A DNA stretch of 24,785 bases from JAWODU01 sp046483125 (lineage in GTDB: Bacteria > Verrucomicrobiota > Kiritimatiellia > UBA8416 > JAWODU01), in assembly GCA_046483125.1 (NCBI GenBank), contig JAWODU010000056.1:1-24785 (forward strand), read 5' to 3'. Of the stretch, positions 1 through 7,560 are shown in pieces. The translations under genes and the position numbers were made by a program. Numbering within the stretch: position 1 is the stretch's first letter; the number at the start of each line of letters is the position of its first letter. The notes under the pieces were generated by a model, which had not been told where the DNA came from, made no database searches, and saw nothing but the letters and a program-made list of their open reading frames with translations.

Positions 1-1
1 G

Positions 2-151
2 AATACAGGCGAGGTCTGTGCCGAAACGGTTGCCACCGAGGACTGGACCGGCGCTTCATCCGACAAAAGCCCTTACCGGCCGCTCTTTGCCTGTGAGAAG
101 CCGCATAAACTCTTGAACCGGATCGTTCAGCGGTGGAAAAGTCACTTGTGA
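2..151 (+). CDS. 3' end of an unidentified gene (partial)
   Basis: An open frame runs in from the left edge and ends at TGA 149-151, giving the last 49 residues of a protein. The codons prefer G or C in the third position, as in neighbouring genes, and the tail ('LLNRIVQRWKSHL') looks like an amphipathic, basic helix. I do not recognise the family and cannot tell its full length. It is convergent with the next gene, whose stop lies about 35 bases away. Confidence 0.45.
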   Translation, partial: NTGEVCAETVATEDWTGASSDKSPYRPLFACEKPHKLLNRIVQRWKSHL

Positions 152-185
152 GGATCATTGTTTTAAAAGGTCGCTTATTTTAGGA

Positions 186-890
186 CTAGTGCTGCGACTT
201 ACGGTCCAGCAGGGAGAAAAACCTGTCCTCATACTGCTTGAATACGCCAAGGCGCTGTAATTTAGCTCCAAGTGTTTTGACAAGTGCGGGATTTCTGCTC
301 GCGTCGAGAAAATCCTTTTCCAGTTCGTCATGCAATGCCCTGGGAAGCCCGCCCGTGTTATCGAACATGCGGCGTTTTCCCATGTCGCTGACATTGCGCT
401 GAACTGACCTGACTGTGACTTCCAGAAAGAGCTTGATAAGGCAAACGTCCCAGGGTTCATCGACGCCGATAAGAACGGCACTGAGCGGATCATCCGCGAT
501 CCTGCCTTCAGTTTTAACCCTTTCGGCGACTACGTCGGCGCTCTCGGAAACGAAGTGCTCCGAGAACTGTTCTTTCTTCAGATTGTAGCCGTACTGAAGA
601 ATGCGGATACTGTCTTCGTGCTCCCTGAGCCAGTTCACATACTGTTCGGCCTCGGCGCCGAACCCTTCCAGAACGTTCTGTGAAAAATCGCGGGGGGCAA
701 TTATCTGCGGCTTCCTGGCCTTCATTCGACCTTCGCGCACTCGAGAGCGGTTGGCCGTGTCCATAAGTTCGCTGATCAGATGGTAGTTGAAAACGGTCGC
801 GCCGAAGGTTTCAAGATGCTGAGACGGCATCTTGACCACTTCGGTATTGTTGACCGCGTACCAGAAATCAAATGTTTTTTTGTCGTTCAT
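186..890 (-). CDS. Conserved hypothetical protein, 234 aa
   Basis: A soluble protein of 234 residues with no signal peptide or membrane segment. It opens with 'FWYAVNNTEVVKMPSQHLETFG' elements (aromatic start, NNTEV, LETFG) followed by mostly helical, charged sequence. I associate this opening with uncharacterised proteins of Kiritimatiellota and related PVC bacteria, but that is from memory and no function is known to me. The ATG at 890 is preceded only by a weak purine run (GGGAACGG). It stands alone: a converging partial gene lies downstream and a 56-base gap with a palindrome separates it from dtd upstream. High coding quality and lack of a better frame make it a real gene; the function is unassigned. 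Confidence 0.75.
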   Translation of the reverse strand: MNDKKTFDFWYAVNNTEVVKMPSQHLETFGATVFNYHLISELMDTANRSRVREGRMKARKPQIIAPRDFSQNVLEGFGAEAEQYVNWLREHEDSIRILQYGYNLKKEQFSEHFVSESADVVAERVKTEGRIADDPLSAVLIGVDEPWDVCLIKLFLEVTVRSVQRNVSDMGKRRMFDNTGGLPRALHDELEKDFLDASRNPALVKTLGAKLQRLGVFKQYEDRFFSLLDRKSQH

Positions 891-910
891 AGCCGTTCCC
901 GCCGCGAGGC

Positions 911-921
911 GCGCATAGCGC
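911..921. repeat. Short GC-rich palindrome between two genes
   Basis: The gap between dtd and the hypothetical gene contains GCGC-ATA-GCGC, flanked by further GC-rich bases (about 899-930). It could fold as a small hairpin in the leader of the downstream gene, or be a fragment of a REP-like dispersed element. Only one copy is visible in the window. Confidence 0.3.
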
Positions 922-946
922 TCCCACTACGATTGCAGAGTGTGAA

Positions 947-1399
947 TTAATCCGAGTCGGTCGTCAACTCTAGTGTGACGGGACCGTGATTCACGATCTC
1001 CACGTCCATCATGGCCCCGAAGCGGCCGGTGGCCACGCGCCCGGCACCGAGGTACTGCCGTAATGAGGCAACGTAGAGTTCGTAAAGTTCCCGGGCCGTT
1101 TCGGGATCCGCGGCGTCCGTAAACCCGGGGCGGTTGCCTCTGGAGGTGTCCGCGTAGAGGGTGAACTGGGGAACAACCAGCACGGAGCCATCGACCTGAG
1201 TTATGGAAGCGCTCATCCTGTTGTTACTGTCCGGAAAAATCCTGAGTTTGACGGTTTTGCCGGCCAGGCGCCTGCAATCGTCGAAGGTATCACCGGAACG
1301 AATGCCCAGAAACACGACATACCCGGTTTCTATGCCGGCGATTACGGTATCGTCAGCCTCTACCCTGGCGTGTTTTACCCGTTGAATTAAAGCTTTCAT
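947..1399 (-). CDS. dtd: D-aminoacyl-tRNA deacylase
   Basis: A 150-residue protein matching the whole length of the DTD1 family, a homodimeric cytoplasmic proofreading enzyme that hydrolyses D-amino acids (and glycine on tRNA-Ala) from mischarged tRNA. Seen: an MKALIQRV start, the active-site strand 'VPQFTLYADTSRGNRPGF' at about 76-93, and the cross-subunit Gly-cisPro motif 'NHGPVT' at 137-142. The usual SQxxL motif reads PQFTL here, with Ser77 replaced by Pro, while the catalytic-pocket Thr80 is kept. The start is ATG with no Shine-Dalgarno sequence. It is divergent from the TPR/beta-barrel gene. Confidence 0.96.
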   Translation of the reverse strand: MKALIQRVKHARVEADDTVIAGIETGYVVFLGIRSGDTFDDCRRLAGKTVKLRIFPDSNNRMSASITQVDGSVLVVPQFTLYADTSRGNRPGFTDAADPETARELYELYVASLRQYLGAGRVATGRFGAMMDVEIVNHGPVTLELTTDSD

Positions 1400-1443
1400 A
1401 ATCGCGGCAACTCAAAGCACAATATCATTAACACCGGAGGAGT

Positions 1444-1461
1444 GCCAGTCGTTCTTTGGGC
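1444..1461. repeat. 18-base motif with an inverted near-copy at the right end
   Basis: This intergenic 18-mer (GCCAGTCGTTCTTTGGGC) matches the reverse complement of 24764-24781 at 17 of 18 positions. By rough estimate about half a match this good is expected by chance in a window of this size, so it is suggestive only. Both copies lie outside recognised genes. Confidence 0.25.
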
Positions 1462-1494
1462 AACAGGCCCTCGGGATATGGGGTGCGCGTATGC

Positions 1495-1524
1495 TTGACG
1501 AGTGAATGGTCCTGCATTTATCCT
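1495..1524 (+). promoter_or_regulatory. Candidate sigma-70 promoter for the TPR/barrel gene
   Basis: A -35 box TTGACG (1495-1500) is separated by 18 bases from a -10 box TATCCT (1519-1524). Transcription would begin near 1531, about 15 bases before the ATG at 1546. This supports that start over the in-frame TTG at 1456. Confidence 0.5.
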
Positions 1525-1545
1525 TTCAGAAGCCTGGAATACACA

Positions 1546-2910
1546 ATGAAGCGAATCTCCCCTCTGATTATACTGGCGTCTTCGTATTTCATCATGGTAG
1601 CGGGCACGGGCGCCTGTCTGGCCGCCAACGGCGAGCAGGGCGAACTGGAATCCGCACTTCACGAGGGCGACATGGCCGTCGTTTCGGGGGATCTGGAGGC
1701 CGCCTGCGAAATCTATTCGGATTTGCTGTGGAAATACCCCGACAATGCCCGGATCAATTTCGCCTACGGGATGGCGTGCTTTGAGCTTGGCAGGTATTCG
1801 CGGGCGGAGCTGGCCTTTGAAAGACTCACGGCGGTAAACCCCAGTGACGGCAGAGCCTGGATGATGCTGGGAAGGTGCCGTCGGATTGCTGGACAGACCG
1901 AACTTGCGCGGGAGAATTTCAAAAGGGCTCTTGCTCTTGATCCGCCGCCCAAAGATCGACAACACATAGAAAAACTGCTGGCGGACTCGGGCCGCCGGGA
2001 GAGCAGGTGGGATTTTTCGGCGGGTGTGAATACGGGTTTCTTTTATGACGATAATGTAAACGTGGGGCCGGATTCGGAGACGGTGAGCATATCGCCGATT
2101 GTTTTCGGGAGCACAATTATCAGCAACATGACGCTTGGTCAATCCTCGGAGCCCGTAAGCTCTGCGGGAGCTTTCGGGTCCCTGGATATGAGGATGGCGC
2201 GGGATATAGGAGAAAGTTTCGGTTGGATGGTAACCTCCAGCGCCCTGTATTACCAGAACTGGCTGAGGGACGGTGAGGAATACGAAAGCATTTACGGGGA
2301 GGCGAAGGCTGGGCTGAAAAGGCTGGGAAAGGACGCTTCGATTGATCTGCCGGTGAGTGTGTCGCATATCAATACGGGAGGCGATCCCCTTGTAACGATT
2401 TACGGTACGGCGCCGGCCGTAAGATGGCTGAGTGTGTCGAGCCGGGAAAGGGGATGGAAAACGTTTGGTAAGGCCGAGTACCGGGATTATATTGACCGGG
2501 AAGACCGCGACGGAATGTACTTCGAAATGGGGCAGGACGTAAGCGCCAGGTACCGGGGAGACGTTAAATCGCTCGGGATGAGAGTTTCGATGTTTCACAA
2601 TCACGCACATGCCGGGCATGAGCGATACACCGGGGGATGCTGGGAAATCAGAGGGAGTGCGCCCCTGCCGTTTCTCGGTCCCGTGCACTGCGGCATCATG
2701 TACAAAAAGACCGATTATTCGGAGCGGGAGGCGCTGGCCCCGGAGGAGCGGGAAGACACGGAATACTGCTATACCATAGGCTTGCGTCCGCATTTCGGGG
2801 AAGCGTGGTATTTCAGTCTCAATTACCGGCGGACCGATAATGATTCAAACTTTACGCTTTATGAATATACGCGGAACGTCATCTCCCTTACGTGCGGCAG
2901 GCTCTTCTGA
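1546..2910 (+). CDS. Exported TPR protein with C-terminal beta-barrel-like domain
   Basis: A 454-residue protein with a Sec signal peptide ('MKRISPLIILASSYFIMVAG...'), two to three tetratricopeptide-like repeats (about residues 30-140, e.g. 'ARINFAYGMACFELGRYSRAELAFERL'), then about 290 residues of alternating polar and hydrophobic strands ending in Phe, as outer-membrane barrels do. The TPR-plus-barrel order resembles surface lipoprotein assembly modifier (Slam/DUF560)-type proteins; family membership is inferred. The reading frame is open from 1456, but ATG 1546 is chosen because it begins the signal peptide and follows the candidate promoter. There is no clear Shine-Dalgarno sequence. The cyclase gene starts 57 bases downstream on the same strand, so co-expression is likely. 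The substrate or partner is unknown. Confidence 0.8.
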   Translation: MKRISPLIILASSYFIMVAGTGACLAANGEQGELESALHEGDMAVVSGDLEAACEIYSDLLWKYPDNARINFAYGMACFELGRYSRAELAFERLTAVNPSDGRAWMMLGRCRRIAGQTELARENFKRALALDPPPKDRQHIEKLLADSGRRESRWDFSAGVNTGFFYDDNVNVGPDSETVSISPIVFGSTIISNMTLGQSSEPVSSAGAFGSLDMRMARDIGESFGWMVTSSALYYQNWLRDGEEYESIYGEAKAGLKRLGKDASIDLPVSVSHINTGGDPLVTIYGTAPAVRWLSVSSRERGWKTFGKAEYRDYIDREDRDGMYFEMGQDVSARYRGDVKSLGMRVSMFHNHAHAGHERYTGGCWEIRGSAPLPFLGPVHCGIMYKKTDYSEREALAPEEREDTEYCYTIGLRPHFGEAWYFSLNYRRTDNDSNFTLYEYTRNVISLTCGRLF

Positions 2911-2967
2911 TTCGGAGGATAAAGCGGAAATACCTTTCGCGGCCCGCCGAGGCCGGGAACGCATGTT

Positions 2968-5208
2968 ATGAAAAAGATATCTCCGGTAGTTGTAGTGGGC
3001 CTGGTGCTGACAGCCGCCAGTTTCGTTGTTTACGTGGCGGGACCTGCTTTTATCGGAGACATTTCCCACAAGGCATACGACGCGTTTCTCAGGCAGGTCC
3101 ATTCGGATCCGAAATCGGGAAAAGTGGTTATAGCGGACCTCGACGAAAAAAGCCTGGAAGAAGTGGGTCAGTGGCCCTGGCCGCGCTATGTTTTGGCGGA
3201 ACTTACGGAAAAACTTCTGGATGCAGGGGCCTCGGTAGTCGCTTTTGATATTGTATTTCCCGAGAAGGACCGAACGTCACCGGCAGTGATTCGCTCGAAC
3301 ATGAAGGAAAGGCTCGGCGTCGAGGTGAAGTTCGAGAACATTCCGCCGGAACTTCGCGATTTCGATCTTTTGTTTGCAAAAGTCCTTCGGAGAGGAAGGA
3401 CGATCCTGGGATGCTTTATGAAGCCCTCGGACGAGCTTGTAGAGAACCGGGAGACGGACGTCGATCGGTATTTCCGTTCTTATGTCCAGCTTCGCGGGAC
3501 CGGAGGCAATGTTTATGACTGCCTCATGCAGGCCGGGGGCCTGACGATATCGATCCCGGAGTTGAGCGCGGCCGCAAATACGGCGTTTTACAATGCGACT
3601 CCGGACAGGGACGGTATCGTGCGGGCGAATCCCTTGATATGGGCGCTTGGAACCGAGCGGACCTATTCTGCTCTTGCGCTGGAGGCTGTACGCATGGACC
3701 GGGGTACGGATAAGTGCGTCGTGAGATATCATGAAAACGGGGTTGAATCAATAACACTGCCTCCTGGAGAAAGGGCGGAGTCTGAGCTGGTAATTCCGGT
3801 TGATCAGGCCGGAAGACTTAAAATCAACTACAGAAAAGTAAAGAGATCCGTGGAGACGGGGTTTGTGTCTTCTTTTCCGGTTTACAGTGCGGCGGAAATT
3901 CTGGGGGGCGAGGTGGGTCGGGAGCAGTTGGAGAACAAAATCGTATTTGTCGGGACATCAGCCGTGGGTTTGATGGATATCAAGACAACACCGCTCACCC
4001 AGTTCTTCTCCGGCGTTGAGGTGCATGCCACAATGGCGGACAATATGCTGGCGGGGGACATGCTGCGGGATCCGACATGGATGGTTGCGATACACGCTGT
4101 CTCCATAGTGGGTATTGGCGTCTTTCTGACCTTTTTTATATCGCGGGGGCGCTCCTGGCTGTCCTTTCTCGTATCGATTGCGCTGATCCTGGCCGTAATC
4201 AAGATCAGCCTGGTTTTGCTGGAACGTTATCAGGTGGTTTTCGTGCCCGTGTGGATGATCCTCGCCGTAATCATTATTTATCCGGTGTTGACCATGATAA
4301 AATTCTGGCAGGAAGAAATGGAGAAGAAACAGGTCCGGAGTATGTTCGGGACAATGGTGTCAGGAGAGGTGCTGGAATACCTGGAGGCCAACCCGGGAAG
4401 CTTTTCCCTGACGGGGCAGAAAGCTGAAGCCACGATGTTTTTCTCGGACGTTGCGGGATTCACTTCGATTTCCGAAAGCCTTCGCCCTGATGAGCTGTCG
4501 AATCTGCTCAATCGCTACCTGAGTCCCATGACCAGGATTATCATGGAGAGACAGGGCCTGGTCGACAAGTACGAAGGAGATTTGATCATGGCGGAATGGG
4601 GCGTGCCGTTTCCCCTGGAAGATCATGCGGTCCAGGCATGCCTGGCGGCCCTGGAACAGCAGGAGGAGCTGAATGAACTCCGTCCGTGGCTCAAGAAAGC
4701 TTTCGGAAAAGAAATAACGGTGCGTATGGGATTGAATTCCGGAACCGTAACAGCGGGCAACATGGGGTCGGACAGGAGATTTGAATTCACCGTAATGGGT
4801 GACGCCGTGAACCTTGCGGCGCGGCTGGAGCCGGCAAACCGGGACTACGGAACCGGTATAATTGTAGGAGAAATGACGCATCGGCTTGCCTCTGATTCAA
4901 TCGAGACGAGATTACTGGACAAGCTTGTTGTGCAGGGCAAGACCGTACCCGTGAAGATTTATGAACTCCTCGGGCGGAAGGGCGCGGTGAGCGAAAGCAG
5001 GCTTAAAAAGGCTTCCCTCTACGAGGACGCTTTGAAAATGCACTGGGAAAGAAGATGGGAGAATGCCTGCAGTACACTGGATAAGGCTTTGAAGCTTGAC
5101 CCGCGGGATACGGCCGGGTTAAGATTGCGCATGATTATTCAGGGGTACGCGGAAGATCCGCCGCCGGAGGGGTGGCAGGGCGAATTTATTCGTGCTTCGA
5201 AATCCTGA
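2968..5208 (+). CDS. CHASE2-domain class III adenylate cyclase
   Basis: A 746-residue membrane enzyme predicted to make cAMP from ATP. Domains: N-terminal membrane anchor (about 7-28), extracytoplasmic CHASE2 sensor (about 30-365, with 'FDIVFPEKDR' and 'KIVFVGTSAVGLMDIKTTP'), three membrane helices (about 371-391, 397-418, 424-444), and a cytoplasmic cyclase domain (about 486-668). The metal aspartates are present (D494 in 'FFSDVAGFT', D538 in 'KYEGD'). So are the adenine-selecting pair K534/D612 and the transition-state pair N615/R619 in 'MGDAVNLAARLE', so it should be active on ATP. A helical tail (about 680-735) resembles one or two TPR units. No strong Shine-Dalgarno sequence is seen. It sits between the barrel gene and the pseudo-NtrC gene, all on +, suggesting an envelope-sensing cassette. 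The signal sensed is unknown. Confidence 0.93.
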   Translation: MKKISPVVVVGLVLTAASFVVYVAGPAFIGDISHKAYDAFLRQVHSDPKSGKVVIADLDEKSLEEVGQWPWPRYVLAELTEKLLDAGASVVAFDIVFPEKDRTSPAVIRSNMKERLGVEVKFENIPPELRDFDLLFAKVLRRGRTILGCFMKPSDELVENRETDVDRYFRSYVQLRGTGGNVYDCLMQAGGLTISIPELSAAANTAFYNATPDRDGIVRANPLIWALGTERTYSALALEAVRMDRGTDKCVVRYHENGVESITLPPGERAESELVIPVDQAGRLKINYRKVKRSVETGFVSSFPVYSAAEILGGEVGREQLENKIVFVGTSAVGLMDIKTTPLTQFFSGVEVHATMADNMLAGDMLRDPTWMVAIHAVSIVGIGVFLTFFISRGRSWLSFLVSIALILAVIKISLVLLERYQVVFVPVWMILAVIIIYPVLTMIKFWQEEMEKKQVRSMFGTMVSGEVLEYLEANPGSFSLTGQKAEATMFFSDVAGFTSISESLRPDELSNLLNRYLSPMTRIIMERQGLVDKYEGDLIMAEWGVPFPLEDHAVQACLAALEQQEELNELRPWLKKAFGKEITVRMGLNSGTVTAGNMGSDRRFEFTVMGDAVNLAARLEPANRDYGTGIIVGEMTHRLASDSIETRLLDKLVVQGKTVPVKIYELLGRKGAVSESRLKKASLYEDALKMHWERRWENACSTLDKALKLDPRDTAGLRLRMIIQGYAEDPPPEGWQGEFIRASKS

Positions 5209-5259
5209 CCCCTTGATATTGCGCATGGATGCTTTGGTATTTTCAGGAGGGACTGCCAG

Positions 5260-6354
5260 ATGTCGAGTATACTTGTAGTTGGAGACGAATCCGGGACCGT
5301 AGCGATACTTGATAGGCTGTTGAAGACGGAGGGTTACAAGGTACGCGTGGTCGGGGACGGCGCCGAGGCAAAAAAAGCGGTTGATAACGACAGCTTTGAT
5401 CTGTTTGTGGAGGCCATGACGTACGACAGGGACCCGAATTGCGAAATAGCGGCGTACGCAAAGTCTGTAAGAGCCGACATGCCTGTCATATTTATCGGCG
5501 ATGAAAAGGGAAAGACGGAAGAACGCGCCAATGAGATGGGATGCATTTATATCAGGAGGCCGCTGAAGATTGATCAATTGCTGAAGTCCGTGCAGAAAAT
5601 GGTCGACTATGCTGACTCTGAAATTATCGAAGACGTCAATTTAAATCTTCAACTCCAGAGCGCGTCCGAATACGATGATCTTGTGGCGGAGAGCGCCAGC
5701 ATGAAAAGTATCTGCAAGATGATAAGCCGTGTGGCGCCGACGGACATTTCCGTGCTTATCACTGGAGACAAAGGAACGGAAAAGGACACAATTGCTTCAT
5801 TTGTTCACGGAAGAAGCAGGCAGAAGAAACACGACATGGTAACGGTGGATTGCTCGGGCGAAAGTTCAAGGGTGGGGAAGGAATTGTTCGGAAACGACGG
5901 GAACAAGGGATGTGTGGCGGCAGCCGGGGGAACGCTGTATTTGAAAAACGTCGATCAGCTTGGAAGCGATCATCAGTACAAGCTTCTGGGTGCCCTTGAA
6001 AAGAGTGATATCCGGGTTATTGCCGATACGGCGGTTAAGCTGGGCGAGCTGGTTGAAAGCGGCCGGTTTGATGAAGCCCTTTACAAGTTTCTCAAGGTGG
6101 TCCCGGTGAAAGTTCCGCCTCTTCGGGAGAGGAAGAATGATATTCTTCCCAACGTGCGGGAGATTTTGCGCAATAAACTTCCGGAAGGCGCGGCGTTGCC
6201 TTCACTGGAGCCGCAACTTGCGGAGGAACTCAAGGGCTATGAGTGGCCCGGCAATATTGCCGAGCTGGAATCTGTGCTCGACAAAATGCTGAAGGCGGCG
6301 GGAAAGAACCGGAAGAGGCTGACGGCCGACCTCCTGCAGGATGCCCTGCACTGA
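5260..6354 (+). CDS. Degenerate NtrC-like protein (pseudo-receiver plus pseudo-AAA+)
   Basis: This 364-residue protein follows the NtrC plan, a receiver (1-120) then a sigma-54-activator-type AAA+ domain (about 138-360), but nearly every working residue is lost. The phosphoacceptor site reads 'FDLFVEAM' with Ala52 (or neighbouring Glu51) in place of Asp, and the receiver Lys is Arg ('YIRRPLK'). Walker A is 'GDKGTEKD' (Gly to Glu174). Walker B is 'GGTLYLKNVD' (Asp-Glu to Lys229-Asn230). The GAFTGA loop that contacts sigma-54 is missing: only 11 residues separate ELFG from GGT instead of about 21. The arginine fingers are lost ('FDEALYKFL'). There is no C-terminal helix-turn-helix. 'PPLRER' and 'WPGNIAELESV' survive, proving descent. 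It has a good ribosome site (AGGAGG) 51 bases after the cyclase. The role is probably protein-protein interaction, not transcription activation (inference). Confidence 0.9.
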   Translation: MSSILVVGDESGTVAILDRLLKTEGYKVRVVGDGAEAKKAVDNDSFDLFVEAMTYDRDPNCEIAAYAKSVRADMPVIFIGDEKGKTEERANEMGCIYIRRPLKIDQLLKSVQKMVDYADSEIIEDVNLNLQLQSASEYDDLVAESASMKSICKMISRVAPTDISVLITGDKGTEKDTIASFVHGRSRQKKHDMVTVDCSGESSRVGKELFGNDGNKGCVAAAGGTLYLKNVDQLGSDHQYKLLGALEKSDIRVIADTAVKLGELVESGRFDEALYKFLKVVPVKVPPLRERKNDILPNVREILRNKLPEGAALPSLEPQLAEELKGYEWPGNIAELESVLDKMLKAAGKNRKRLTADLLQDALH

Positions 6355-6358
6355 GCCG

Positions 6359-7198
6359 TTACTCATTCGAGGGGCAAAGCACTGTGTTCTCCGAGGCACA
6401 GGACGTGTTCCGGAATTCAGCCTGTGCCGCTTTTTCTATTTCTTCCAGCTCGGTGTCTGTTCTTTCTGGATCGTGGTGCGTAAGGACCAGTTGTCCGGCG
6501 TGAGCCATGCGGGCGCAGGCCGCGGCCGTACGCCAGGTGCTGTGACCCCAGCCGTGCCGGTCGGCATACTCCCTGTCCGTGTATTGCGCGTCAAAAACTA
6601 GAACGTGTGAATCCCGGCAGAAATCCAGAAAGGCCCCATCCAGTGAATCAGCCGTATATTCGGCGTCCGTGGCAATGGCAATTACCTTTTGGGAAAGCGC
6701 GATGCGGTAAGCGAGACACTGCTGGGGGTGGGGCACGTTCATCCAGGAGATGTGCGCACTGCCAATGGCCAGGCCGTCTGTATCGCCGGGCAGGTCTCTG
6801 TAATTGACGGTCGAGTACGTGTCGGTGAGTCCGACGGGCCAGTATGGTTTGCCTATAAAAGCAGTCAGGTCGGTTCTCCACCCAGTGGGTCTGTCAGGAT
6901 CTGCCATCATAGTGAGAGGCAGTCGCCGGGGACAGGACGAAAGGAAATCAGGCAGGCCGATAAGGTGATCCATGTGGAAGTGCGTGAAAAAAAGCGTAAT
7001 TGAGTCAATACCGTCAAAGTTGCCGACCTGGCCGGCTATGCGGGATATACCGGTTCCGGCGTCAATGATGATAAGGCGGCCGTCTGAAAGACAGGCGAAA
7101 CACGTGGTAGATCCGCCGTGTTTCAGAAACGCGTGCCCGGAGACAGGTGTGCTCCCCCGGGCGCCGAGAACATAAAATTGGTTTTCCGTAATCTGCAC
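6359..7198 (-). CDS. Metallo-beta-lactamase-fold hydrolase
   Basis: A 279-residue cytoplasmic protein of the MBL superfamily. The two-metal site is complete: 'THFHMDH' (H73, H75, D77, H78), H157 in 'VPHP', D178 in 'ATDAEY', and H241/H242 in 'LTHHDP'. A 'GHST' motif lies at 218-221. The opening 'FYVLGARGS' is typical of the PhnP/RNase Z-like branch acting on phosphodiesters, and 'GHST...HHDP' is a signature I associate with uncharacterised members. The start is GTG at 7198 without a clear Shine-Dalgarno sequence. Its stop is four bases from the stop of the converging pseudo-NtrC gene. Activity on cyclic nucleotides is possible given the cyclase nearby, but nothing in the sequence proves the substrate. 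Confidence 0.88.
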   Translation of the reverse strand: MQITENQFYVLGARGSTPVSGHAFLKHGGSTTCFACLSDGRLIIIDAGTGISRIAGQVGNFDGIDSITLFFTHFHMDHLIGLPDFLSSCPRRLPLTMMADPDRPTGWRTDLTAFIGKPYWPVGLTDTYSTVNYRDLPGDTDGLAIGSAHISWMNVPHPQQCLAYRIALSQKVIAIATDAEYTADSLDGAFLDFCRDSHVLVFDAQYTDREYADRHGWGHSTWRTAAACARMAHAGQLVLTHHDPERTDTELEEIEKAAQAEFRNTSCASENTVLCPSNE

Positions 7199-7252
7199 TA
7201 TGCACGGCCATTTGAAGGACCAGAAGAAAGGGGAATCACCCCGCTTTACCAG

Positions 7253-7282
7253 AGGCTACTCAAGGTATAGTCACGGTGTCAA
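7253..7282 (-). promoter_or_regulatory. Candidate promoter for the MBL hydrolase
   Basis: On the minus strand, TTGACA (7277-7282) is followed after 18 bases by TAGCCT (7253-7258). The -35 box is perfect and the -10 weak. It would give a leader of roughly 50 bases before the GTG at 7198. Confidence 0.35.
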
Positions 7283-7360
7283 GGAGCTGTCGGCGCCCGT
7301 TACCGCCGTAAGTCAGAACAGTCGGGCAATTCGGGGGCCCGGGAAAAAAGAGAAAACATC

Positions 7361-7389
7361 TTGTATGGGATGGGGCCGTGTGCTAAATT
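7361..7389 (+). promoter_or_regulatory. Candidate extended -10 promoter upstream of rpoD
   Basis: TTGTAT (7361-7366), a 17-base spacer, then TAAATT (7384-7389) preceded by TGC, an extended -10 element. It would give rpoD a leader of about 165 bases. A second start nearer the gene is possible. Confidence 0.3.
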
Positions 7390-7560
7390 CCTGCGGGTTT
7401 TTGTATGCGGATTTTCCGTCCGAAGACGTGGAGAAAGATAAAATGTCACTTTTCGGGCAATTTTAACTTGTATTAAGAGGCAAAACGCCTGATAAACGCC
7501 CCGTTCCATATCGAGGGAAATTCCATTAATTCGCCGATTGGCTGAAGATAGGGTATTGTT

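Larger units (their letters stand above)
7199..7560. other. Intergenic region between MBL gene and rpoD
   Basis: About 360 bases between two divergent genes. A + strand frame at 7200-7466 is open, but its product has no recognisable feature and mixed composition, so I do not call it. The region holds candidate promoters for both flanking genes, a short hairpin (AGGC-AAAAC-GCCT, 7478-7490) and an AT-rich patch at 7459-7476. Nothing else is recognised; a small RNA or a long rpoD leader cannot be excluded. Confidence 0.6.

Noticed and set aside
1396..2793. A 465-codon open frame on the minus strand
   Set aside because: It lies antisense to the TPR/beta-barrel gene, has no recognisable domain, and has a composition rich in Arg, Pro and His typical of shadow frames. 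The + strand product has a signal peptide, TPRs and a promoter.
5260..6354. Functional sigma-54-dependent activator
   Set aside because: The GAFTGA loop, Walker B acids, arginine fingers and DNA-binding domain are all absent, so a normal activator role does not fit.
7200..7466. An 88-codon + strand frame before rpoD
   Set aside because: No ribosome site, no recognisable domain, and it covers likely promoters; I treat the stretch as intergenic.
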